Positions 1 to 8,815 of a DNA stretch of 64,000 bases are shown here, piece by piece (positions within the stretch are counted from its first letter, which is position 1; every line of letters begins with the position of its first letter). The DNA is from Brachypodium distachyon. Taxonomy: Eukaryota; Streptophyta; Magnoliopsida; Poales; Poaceae. The notes beneath the pieces are model-generated. The model was not told the origin of the DNA and made no database searches. It saw only the letters and a list, made by a program, of their open reading frames with translations. Location: positions 6,014,001 through 6,078,000 of the forward strand of contig NC_016133.3 in assembly GCF_000005505.3 (NCBI RefSeq), given 5' to 3'. The position numbers and the translations under genes were made by a program.

Positions 1-495
1 CGTGTAGCAGCTCTGTATCTGCGTATGTGTCTTTCATTGTTGATTTTTTTTTACTTTGTTAGTTCATGGTAGATTTTTAGTTGGTTTGATACTTAACTAA
101 AGGCATTGGAGGTACACAGTTCAAGTAAGCTCACACTACACTGACAAGCCAATACACGAATCGACAGGTTCTAATAATGAATTTATGGTTAATGGTTTGT
201 AATCATTTGAAAACAAGTGGTCTACTGGACTGAGATATATAATGTCTGGGCCCATGGTACTCAATTTGAACAGTCGAAGTACTTTCTTGTTTTGTCATGC
301 TTGAACTTGGCAGCCCAATATTACTAAAAATATTACTGGTAAAATATTTCAAATGCTTATTTTATTTACTTGTGCTTTCATTGATTAGAATGAAATTCGC
401 AAATGGGACAGATGAGTTTCGACATTGAAAATGTGATTTCTGCAATGGTGCAACCTTATCTGTTTGTTTCTGCTTCTTAAAAACCAAATATTTTA

Positions 496-583
496 CTCCC
501 TCGGGTCCTAAATTCTTGTCGTGGTCTTAGTTCATGAACGTGATTGAACTAAAACCACGACAAGAATTTAGGATCGGAGGGAG
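496..583. mobile_element. Stowaway-type MITE (88 bp)
   Basis: Near-perfect terminal inverted repeats of about 38 bp start CTCCCTCGGGTCCTAAATTC and close with the complementary GGATCGGAGGGAG. A TA dinucleotide flanks each side (494-495 and 584-585), the target duplication of Tc1/mariner-derived Stowaway elements. The element is almost entirely inverted repeat and would fold into a hairpin. It lies upstream of the first exon seen of the coiled-coil gene, probably in an intron. An apparent open frame that reads out of its right half is not a gene. Confidence 0.85.
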
Positions 584-667
584 TAGATGCAAACTTTTTT
601 CTAGTCATCAAGTTGCAAATAAGACTTTTCCAGGATTAGCTGCTTATTTTCCTAAAAATTTATGCAG

Positions 668-2210
668 CCGTCCAAAAGGTCGTGATAGCAGAGATATATC
701 AAGTTCCAGTGATGATCTTCACAGTGACGTAAATGCATCTGTCCTTCTTCTATATTATTTCAAATGCTTATTTGTCCTCCACAGCTTTCGTGACTCTTGC
801 TGTCAATCGCTTCTTGTTTCGGTAAATATGCAACATTTCCTTGTGTTTGTATCAGGTGAAACATCAACTGGAGAAGGCCATTCAGACGCACGATGACCTT
901 GAAATTGAGGTGCTCCATTTATGTTAAGAGCTCTGTGCTATAGTATTCTTGATTTTTGGATGGTAAAACTAATTTATACCATCTTGTTTGGATGGTCAAA
1001 CTTGAATCTACCTTGTGCTATAGTACTTTTTTTTGGATGGTCAAACTAGAATCTAACAATTGATGCATCATGTTTTCACTGAATCCATTACAATTGTTGA
1101 CTGATAGAATCCATTTGACAAGGCTAATGTGAATTTCTTATTCATGGAATCCATATGACTCAACATGTCTACGTTCCTTAAATATGAACAGCCAGCCAAC
1201 GAAAGCCCATCACGTGTTCAAACCTACACACGTGTTTACTTGTCCTTAACAACTTTTATCTTTTTAATTCTAAAACGAACTGCTGTGTTTTTTTTGTTTA
1301 GTGTAGATATATATATCAGTGACATAGTATGGAGGACTCAGGATATACTGATCTCATACCCAACTGTCATAATTTTAAGACCTTTCAGTTGCTTCTCAGC
1401 TAGGCAGTGCGAACTTTGTTAACAGCTTCATTTGTTTGCATTCCAATTCCAAGTTATGAAAAGAGTATTTTTAATGGTGGGATTTTGCAGGTTGCTCAGA
1501 TTAAAGATAAAGTTACATCCAAAGAACACCAAATTGCTGATTTGCAAAGGAAATATCAGGTAATGTTTAGACCTGATATCGGAATATTTCTTCTCTTCAT
1601 TTACCACATTCTTATTGAGCTAGCTACTGCTTGGTTCTCCCCATGAGGCCAAGACTCCCGAGTCCCGACTGGCTCAAATTGTAATGACAAGTTCCAAAAT
1701 ATTTTCTTGAAAAAATGCAGAAATTAGAGGATGAATTGGCTGCTGCACGGAAAGTTTCAACAGAGCGACAGGTAGTTGTCACAAAGGTATGTTTTGTTCA
1801 CTGTTTAACTTTTGTTTCATGAAAAGAAGCGAGTCGAGCAACTGATATTTAATACACATCATATTTTAACATTTTATGCAGTTGTACAAAACTTTTCTTC
1901 AAGTCCAAGACTTCAGTGAGAGGGCCAAGATATATGAAAAGGAGCTCCAGGTTGTTCTCCCAACACAAGCTTTCTTTATCTTACATGGAATACCATTTCC
2001 CAGTATGAAGTAGTGTGCTGTTGGTTAAGCTGGCTGCAACATGACAGTTGCTAGTTCTGACAAGCACATTTTCTTTCTACGGTACATGCCATATTGATTT
2101 GCTCTTGTTTTCCATATCAGTTGCTTGTCGATGCTGCGATGGTTGAGGTCGACATGGCTGAAGATGCGACAACCAAAGATGGTTCAGGGTACGAGAACGG
2201 TGTGGTCTGA
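668..2210 (+). CDS. Coiled-coil protein, 3' part of a gene (six exons)
   Basis: Six exons can be chained by GT-AG sites in a consistent phase: 668-728, 856-909, 1491-1559, 1721-1786, 1882-1950 and 2121-2210, ending in TGA. All except the first are multiples of three. The first has 61 nt, so the preceding exon, outside the window or unrecognised here, must supply two bases of a codon. The encoded tail of about 136 residues begins with a Ser/Asp-rich stretch (SRDISSSSDDLHSD) and then shows a charged heptad-like coiled coil, e.g. KEHQIADLQRKYQ and KLEDELAAARK, ending with an acidic tail (VEVDMAEDATTKDG). I do not recognise the family. Many small in-frame exons are typical of plant myosin-like or kinetochore/golgin-type coiled-coil proteins, but no specific identity is supported. 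Exon 668-728 is the least certain. Confidence 0.6.
935..1057. repeat. Short degenerate tandem repeat in an intron
   Basis: Three degenerate units share the pieces TGCTATAGTA, a T-rich run and GGATGGTCAAACT (about 935-970, 985-1011 and 1014-1057). They lie in the intron between exons 856-909 and 1491-1559 of the coiled-coil gene. No coding signal is associated with them. Confidence 0.5.
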
Positions 2211-3078
2211 CGATCTCCACCTTTCAAAACCGATCCTTCAGAATTATGACTTGGCAATGTAGAGCTCGGACAAGTAGCTCATGCAAGCGAGGTCCAGGAC
2301 CATGTATTAGTTTAGTTTGCACATTGGTTAGTGATGTTGTGAATTTTTATCAGGGTAAGTTGTTACCCTGATGCTTTCTTGTCTGACATCTCCATTTGTA
2401 ATGTAAGCTGCCCGCAGTACGTTTTATGTAGGTTTGACTTGGGAAATCTCTTCATTGGGCGGCCAGAACTTTGATGTATGCTGTTCAGGATTTTTGCCGC
2501 GAAGTATTTATAATTTCTGCTCTTGGTTTGAGGAATGTACCGTCGCATGGCACTTGTCTGAAAACGAGGTCGAAGCTTAGCCCGGGTCCAGCCGATGCAA
2601 AGTTCTTGAGGATTTTTTAGATTCTGGTCGAACTTACAAGTCAAATCAGGACCGGGTTCCAATTGAAGACATGCTTAGGACCTTTTTCGATCAAAGGAGT
2701 TCAAGTAGGAGCTGCAATCCAAAAGGATATGTTCCTTCAACATCTATTGAGCAATATTTTATTGCTCAATTAGAGAATATTTTATTTTTCTAAAAAGGAG
2801 TAGCAATTTCTATAATTAGAATAAGAATAAGGTTTCACCACCACTCCACCAGGGCTGTTTGACTACCTAAAAATGGCAGTATATGATAGGTTCAATCTTG
2901 CGATCATCTTCTTTTTTTAAAAAAAAATCAATGTTTTTATGAAATTTTACTCTAAAAACTCAATTGGTGGCTACGGTGTACGGTCCATCACCTTAGATTG
3001 CATCACATGTTTTTTTTCCGTCACTTATTGATTCCCACACCAAGATGACAATAAAAATAAATTACCTAATATAAAATA
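2211..3078. other. 3' UTR of the coiled-coil gene and spacer
   Basis: Sequence after the TGA at 2210 is AT-rich with no continuing frame and probably holds the 3' UTR (roughly 2211-2500). The remainder shows homopolymer runs (T7/A9 near 2911-2930) and no recognisable gene or repeat family. A 99-codon open frame on the minus strand at 2363-2662 has no recognisable features and I do not accept it as a gene. Confidence 0.5.
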
Positions 3079-3288
3079 CTCCCTCCGATCCATAAAGTGT
3101 CTAGGGTTTAGTACAAAGTTAGTACTTCCTCCGTCCCATATTAAGTGCCGAAATATTACATGCATCTAGATGTATTTTAGTATATAGATACATCCGTATT
3201 TAGATAAATTTGAGTCATTTAATATGAGACGGAGGGAATACAAATTTGTAGTAAATCGAAGACATTTATTATGGATCAGAGGAAGAAA
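3079..3288. mobile_element. Stowaway-type MITE interrupted by a second MITE
   Basis: The left end reads CTCCCTCCGATCCATAAAGTG and the right end reads TTATGGATCAGAGGAAGAA, which are inverted copies of one another. TA lies on both sides (3077-3078 and 3289-3290). The interior is split by an independent MITE at 3125-3238. Without the insert the element would be about 95 bp, normal for this family. Confidence 0.8.
3125..3238. mobile_element. Stowaway-type MITE nested in another MITE
   Basis: The ends are CTTCCTCCGTCCCATATTAAG and the inverted counterpart AATATGAGACGGAGGGAA, flanked by TA at 3123-3124 and 3239-3240. It is 114 bp long and lies inside the MITE at 3079-3288, so it inserted later. 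The sequence subfamily differs from that of its host: this one has the CCCATATTAAGTG type of arm. Confidence 0.82.
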
Positions 3289-3399
3289 TAAATAATAATA
3301 CAACCCACGTTAAACTTTTTAGTCCGCAGCAACACATTTGATAATGGCTAGTTTCCAATAATTCCTAGTGTAAACACGAGTTAGAAGTTAAATATACTA

Positions 3400-3496
3400 C
3401 TTCCTCCGTCCCATATTAAAAGACTTTTTATTACATATATCTAAACGTTTTTTAAATATAGATACATTTGAATCACTTAATATGGGACGGAGGGAG
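3400..3496. mobile_element. Stowaway-type MITE (97 bp)
   Basis: Inverted ends CTTCCTCCGTCCCATATTAA and TTAATATGGGACGGAGGGAG are flanked by TA at 3398-3399 and 3497-3498. The arms match the subfamily of the nested element at 3125-3238. Confidence 0.88.
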
Positions 3497-3875
3497 TATT
3501 AAAAATTTACAAAATCTACCTCCACGAGCTTGTTGGGCCCACATATCTTTGTTTGTTCGTCAGTGTGCAAAAGTTATCTTGTAAAGTTGTACTCGCTGAA
3601 TAACATCCAACAAGTTTGCGCTGAACTTGTGGTGCGAGTGTAAGGCTAATACCCTCAGTAGCCAGTACCAAGTTCCAAGTGTTTTGTTTGAATTAAAAGA
3701 TATTTAGAAAGATAATATTCCATTTCCATTTGTCACCCAAACGATGGATCAAAACTGAATTCTAGAGCGCAAACGAAGAATAAGAGTATTAATAAGCCCA
3801 CAACGTTTTGCACATTATGATTTCGAAGGATCACAATGATTTTTTTTTATGTGAGGGCAAACGTTTTTTTTAACG

Positions 3876-4035
3876 TGAACGCGTAGCTCAGGTGATCTGG
3901 TTCCTTCTGGTGGAATTAGCCCACCCAGGTTCAAGTCCTAAACTTGACATGGGTGTCACATTTTCCTGGATTAACCGGCGCTATTTTTTCAATGGTAGGT
4001 GACGTAGGTGAGTGTACGCGCGTGTTGTGAGTTTT
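3876..4035 (+). mobile_element. tRNA-derived SINE, Au-SINE-like
   Basis: The left part resembles a decayed tRNA gene, with an A-box-like TAGCTCAGGTGAT at about 3884-3896 and a B box GGTTCAAGTCC at 3928-3938. It is followed by a tRNA-unrelated body and a GTGAGTGTACGCGCGTG-like tail. From memory, this order and wording match the Au SINE family of Aegilops and wheat, with an internal deletion in the body. The cloverleaf cannot be completed, so it is not a functional tRNA gene. Exact ends and target duplication are not clear. Confidence 0.7.
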
Positions 4036-4046
4036 ACAAATTATTG

Positions 4047-4089
4047 AAGTATCCATGCTTTTTTTTGACCGGAAAAGTATCCATGCTTT
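4047..4089. repeat. Micro-insertion with 15-bp flanking direct repeats
   Basis: AAGTATCCATGCTTT occurs at 4047-4061 and again at 4075-4089. Between them lie 13 bases beginning with T and ending GACCGGAA, which makes a T8 run at the left junction. The arrangement looks like a target-site duplication around a tiny insert. It is one of several loci of the same form in this window. Confidence 0.65.
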
Positions 4090-4732
4090 GCTATAGATAA
4101 ACAAATTAGAAATCTAAAAAATGTCGAGCTAGTTTTATCTTCCTCGTGCCGATCGTTAAAAAAAATTCATTATCCGTGTTTTTCCAAATAGCTCCACGTG
4201 CAAGAAAATGAAAAAAAAAACATTGGACAGACGATCGTCACTGATTGAAATATGTATATTTGTATAAATATATCGAAGCGATAAATGTATAGGGGCATGG
4301 AACCCCCTAAAATTTTGCAAAATAACTGATACCATGTGATATTTGTACATCAATCTAGCAACTTAGCTAACCCTAGCCTCAAATATACTCTTCTAACCAA
4401 AGTCTTTATGGGCTTAAAAACAATTGGGATGTAGTTTTGACCAAAAAAAAAATTGTGTAATATTTGTGATATTGTGTGATCTATGCTGTCAAAGGTGGCA
4501 CCCCAGCGTTAGCATCCTAGATCCGTCACTGAATACCATGTTCTTCATGCTCCCTCCGTTCCTTAAATTAGGGCGTATATTGTTTTCTTTAACCGAGTCT
4601 TTGACCAAGAATTACTCTATCAACGTGTGATTTGTGTGATACAAATCATAACTATAAACATATTTTTTTGAATATGAATACAATGATATAAATTTTAGTT
4701 CACAAAAAATATATATCAATAGACTAATTTTT

Positions 4733-6504
4733 TTTTGAGAGATCAAAGGGGGGGGGGGGGGGGGGGGGATCCCCACCTGAATACCATTACTCAAATGAAC
4801 GGAATTACATGGGTCGAACCCACGAGGATAGGTAATCACGCCACATGGTGACCGCTACCTTAAGATCGGCGTTCTTTAGCCGATGAGACCAAAGCATAAA
4901 GTCTTCACATGAGGAGGTAATGTTACATGGTGAAAAACCACACTATTTCTTGCATCCCAAAGTTTCCAAAGAATGGAGATCACCATAGCCGGCCATAGTA
5001 GTGTTGAGGGAGCTTCGCCCGGCGGCGATAAAGTCCAAGGCGCAAGCGTCGGCGGTTGAGGGGCGAAACCAAGTAGATCCCAGACCATGCGGCTCTCTGT
5101 ACAGTGGAAGAATAGGTGGCTGGCTGTTTTGGAAGCACAGCCACACCTGGGGCAACCACCGTCGGAGACAATCGTCTTCTTAAGGAGGTTCTGCATGGTG
5201 TTGAGTCGATCGCAGAGAACCAGCCATGCGGAGATCTTCACCTTTAAGGGCACATGACAGGACCAAATAATCTCCGCGGACAGATCGGGATCTCCTGACA
5301 AAAGCATCAGGTAAGCGCCGCGTGTGGAGAAGGGTCGTCCGGAGAGCAGAACCCGCGAGTCATCGGCATCAGAAGGTGTGAAATCCTGCAAAAGAGAACA
5401 CAGCGAGGCAAGTTCCTCCTCCGCAGCCGCAGTTAGCCTGTTCCGCAAGCTCAAATTCAGTCCATCGCAAATCACAGCACTAACACGGGCAAAGGGCGAG
5501 GTGCAATGAGAAAGAAGTGCAGGAAATGTGGTGGACATGGGCTCCGGGAGGAGCCACCTATCTAGCCAGAAAAAGCATGATTTGCCATTACCAACATGAA
5601 CAGACGTGATATGTCTCAAAACTAGGAGATGTTGTTTGATAATGCTCTTGAGGTGTGAGAGGGGGATGGTGGTGGTTTCTAACTCATCTCCCAAGTCACG
5701 ATGCAGCCATGTTTTCCATGGCAGATTGTCTTCGTGCAGGAATTTGAATGCAAATTTTAAAAGCAAACAACAATTTTGAACCTGCAAGTTTTTTACACCA
5801 AGACCGCCGAGTTTTTTTGGTTTTGAAAGAGCGTCCCAAGCAACCAAACATTGTGACCCATTACAGGTGTCCTCTTGTGTCCAAAAGAAAGCACGTCGCT
5901 TCTTGTCAAGACTCTCTGTTGAGGTCAGGTTTAGGTCAAAGGCGGACATGAGTAGGTCGGTAAGCTATCAAAGACCGCCGAGACACGGGTTAGCCTACCT
6001 CCTTTTGACAGGAGCTTTGCTCGCCAACCTGCCAAGTAAGAGCTACACTTGTCGATTAAGGGGACGAAGGCAGCACTATGAAGTTTATACGGGGACAACG
6101 GAAGCCCTAGGTATGTCTGGGGGAAGGACGCAATAGAGCACTGAAGGGCTGAAGCCATTGAGAGAGCATCGATGTCAGACACATTCATGGGTATAAAGGT
6201 GGTCTTATGGTAGTTGATTGCTAGGCCAGTTGCCTCGGAGAATTGTTTCAAGATTTCTTAGGGCTGCGGGTACCGTAGCATTAGCAAGTATTAGCGTATT
6301 GTTCGCGTATTGCAGCACGGCCGCCGGTAGGTTATCACAAATGGGATGGCAAATTAGACACTTTGAAGTTTCGATCTGATCATTCGCCGCAACAGATCTG
6401 CAACAATGATAAATAGGTATGGTGACAACGGGTCGTCCTGACGAAGGCCGTTTCTGCAGGTGATTCAAGGTTTAGGGATGCCGTTCAAAAGAATGATAAA
6501 TATG
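4733..6504 (-). mobile_element. 5'-truncated LINE (non-LTR retrotransposon)
   Basis: On the minus strand this carries the C-terminal part of a reverse transcriptase followed by a zinc-binding zf-RVT region, and its 3' end is marked by a short T run at 4728-4736 on the plus strand (a poly(A) tail on the minus strand). CTAATTTTT flanks both ends as a plausible target duplication. A run of 21 G residues (4748-4768) lies just inside the 3' end. The endonuclease and the first part of the reverse transcriptase are absent, which fits the usual 5' truncation of target-primed reverse transcription. It inserted into the MITE at 4550-6570. Confidence 0.8.
4876..6468 (-). pseudogene. LINE reverse transcriptase ORF, broken
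   Basis: Three minus-strand frames together read as one reverse transcriptase tail: 6205-6468 with the catalytic-loop remnant LQYANNTLIL, 5931-6251 with FSEATGLAINYHKTTFIP and YLGLPLSP, and 4876-5949 with a zf-RVT region (KISAWLVLCDRLNT, then C-P-R-C-G and H-L-F-F-H-C). The usual YADD of this family has become YANN, so both catalytic aspartates are lost. At least two frameshifts separate the pieces. Small overlapping open frames on both strands in this interval are shadows. Confidence 0.8.
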
Positions 6505-7810
6505 CTAATTTTTGGTCAAAAGCTCGGTCAAAGAAAACAATATTGACATTAATCTAAGAAACGGAAGGGGTACATCCTATGATCCTCGGTTCCGCACTTG
6601 CATTCTTGCTAAGACAACGCTAATTTTCCACTATTCCCGTGTTATCCCTTCACTGTTTCTTTTAACCCGAAGTCCACCGCAAGCAACAGCCCCGTATCTC
6701 TGTACGACAGATCCCCTTCTTTTGTTCAAGGAAGCACGGTAGAATCCAATTAAAATCAAGAGCTGGTCACGTCACGGCCAGGCCATCCATCCTTGACCAG
6801 ACCCACGAGACTTCATCAGAGTCAAGACAGCGACCGAGAGAGAGATTGAACAGGGCCAAAAGGCCCTTTGAGATGTGAATGAGCTGCGCTGCGGTGGCCG
6901 TGGCGTGCATAAAAATCAAAATCAAATCGTTGCCGCTGCCGGCCGCCTTAATTGCTCCGTGGCGTCCGGAGGCGCAGGCCGTTGTTGACCCATCCGTGAA
7001 CTCTCACGCGGCGCAGCTCATCCATCGGCCCCGCGCTGATTCCTCTTGACTCGCTCTCCATCGACTTATCCGAGAAGATCGAAATAATCCTTTTTGCTGC
7101 ACCAGGATCCTCTGATGTGATAGCACGAGCTGCTGACTGATGAGTGACGCGAGATAAAGCTCGGGCTGGTCTCCTGCGTGGTCTCCGGATAAAGCCCACG
7201 GATCGTTGTCAGAATGGTACAGTGACCCATTGCAAGTCATGATATTTTTATAATTACCATTTTTGCAATGACATCCTCGCATTCTTTTTTTTTCTAGAAT
7301 ACACTGAAACAGGTGTATCATCCATTAAATAAAAAGACTGCGGAACAGTTTAGTTCTGTCCTAGACGGGCAAAGGAGTAAACTCACATTCTCAATCATCA
7401 TGGTATTCCCACAAATTTTATCATTCCAATTTTATCGGATGTCACCTTAGGGTGGAATAACTCGGTCATTCAAGGTTGACCTTTTATTTAGAAAGAATCC
7501 CTATTTCATGGAGAAAAAAAAGGGGTAAAAACCTCCCCACAAAATAGAACAACTCGAGATACATCCAAGACGTTAAAAAGGAAGAGCATTTAAACATCCA
7601 AACTCACAATGAGTTGCAAACTTAAAGAACGAAAACGTGTCCACCCGAGCGACCAAGACGGCTTACCGACCATCCCCGCATCCACCCATGTGCCGACCAA
7701 AGCAGTCGTCAAGCCGCATTTCTATCTCTAGCCACCACCAACAGAGAGAGGACACTAGCAAACGATCAGCCTCTGAGAACAAAGGATGTAGAAGCTTCCA
7801 AAAAGGAGCC

Positions 7811-8150
7811 TTCTCGATATTTTCTTGGGTTTCCATTTTGCTCGTGCATGTCATTGTAATGCACGCCATTTTCTTTCTGTGGTATATACGGTTAAATCTC
7901 ATCTCATCCCAATTTTGCTACTCCTTCCGATCCATATTAATTGTCTCAACTTTGCCCACATATGGATGTATGTATGAATAAAAAAATGTACAGATACATA
8001 TAATATTTCGACAACTAATATGGATCGGAGGGAATAGCCTTCTCGACATTTTCTTGGGTTTCCATTTTGTTCGTGCATGCCATTTTGTCGTCATAAACGC
8101 ACATTTTCTTTCCATGGTACATACGGTTACATGCATCTCATTCTATCATA
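7811..8150. repeat. Local direct duplication flanking a MITE
   Basis: Sequence from about 7811 (TTCTCGATATTTTCTTGGGT, then a TTTCCATTTTGCTCGTGCATG-like stretch) recurs from about 8040 with scattered differences (TTCTCGACATTTTCTTGGGT). Each copy ends with a GTACATACGGTTA-like piece. The copies are about 100 bp long and the MITE at 7921-8034 lies between them. Confidence 0.7.
7921..8034. mobile_element. Stowaway-type MITE (114 bp)
   Basis: The left end CTCCTTCCGATCCATATTAA and the right inverted end TAATATGGATCGGAGGGAA are flanked by TA at 7919-7920 and 8035-8036. It sits between the two copies of a local duplication. Confidence 0.86.
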
Positions 8151-8381
8151 ATGCATGCATGTCCGGAAAACCCGTGGAAATATGGAAAATCCAGAGCCCG
8201 AACACGCAGCCATCATCCGTTTACCTGCACAGCTGACTTATGCCAGCCCTCCCCGTACGGAAGCCTCGCCGACACGCCACGTGTATCATCCATCGGGCGA
8301 TGGACGGCCGCGATGACCCCGATGCGATGCCCCGGCCGGCCGGTCCGAGTCCCATCCCACAGAGGCGCCCTAAACTGAACG

Positions 8382-8630
8382 GGTCAAGCCGCTCAGGCGC
8401 GCGGCGCGGGCAGGTCAAACTATGCATGCTCAGGACCTGATATAAAGAAAGAAAAATTTAGCACGCCAGCAAGCACCAAAGTAAGCCTTCCTAATGACGA
8501 CGACCCATGCAAATTAAGCAAAGCAAATCAACGCAGCGCTCGCCAGCTCGCCGCCACCCCCGCGTTAATCTTTGCTTATCACGCCCTGATACTTCCTGCC
8601 AGTGATGAGCTGAAGTCTCGAGCATATATA
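8382..8630 (+). promoter_or_regulatory. Candidate ABCG promoter: two W-boxes and a TATA box
   Basis: GGTCAA occurs at 8382-8387 and 8413-8418, which on the other strand is TTGACC, the core W-box bound by WRKY factors. A TATATA at 8625-8630 lies about 185 bp upstream of the ATG at 8816, followed by a CT-rich and then GA-rich leader. WRKY control would fit the stress-induced expression known for many PDR transporters, but that is inference from motif presence only. Confidence 0.5.
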
Positions 8631-8815
8631 CTTCCTGCCGCGGCACCTTGCTAGTACGACATCACAGTACTAACTAACCTTTCCTTTCCCTCCCCCTCTT
8701 CTTCTCCGTCAATCTCCACGGCAGCGGCGAGAAAGTAAAGAAGAAGAACTCGGGCGGGGCAAGGAGAAGGACACAAAGAACAAAAGGAAGGAAGAAGGAG
8801 AGAGAGATCACCAAC

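Larger units (their letters stand above)
4550..6570. mobile_element. MITE split by a LINE insertion
   Basis: The left arm (4550-4732) starts CTCCCTCCGTTCCTTAAATT and contains TATTGTTTTCTTTAACCGAG. The right arm (6505-6570) is the inverted counterpart, with CTCGGTCAAAGAAAACAATA and the terminus ACGGAAGGGG. The arms would form one element of about 250 bp but are separated by the LINE at 4733-6504. A 9-bp sequence, CTAATTTTT, sits at both junctions (4724-4732 and 6505-6513). The element is longer than the 100-bp Stowaways elsewhere in the window. Confidence 0.75.
6571..8381. other. Upstream spacer of the ABCG gene
   Basis: No gene is supported. Several open frames of 60-114 codons occur on both strands but show no recognisable domain, overlap each other, and run into repeats. 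The interval contains the local duplication at 7811-8150 with its embedded MITE and otherwise appears to be upstream flank of the transporter gene. Confidence 0.5.

Noticed and set aside
534..896. A 120-codon open frame
   Set aside because: It starts inside a MITE and runs through an intron; only pieces of it (668-728 and 856-896) coincide with real exons.
3880..3945. Functional tRNA gene
   Set aside because: A and B boxes are present but no cloverleaf can be formed; the sequence continues as a SINE.
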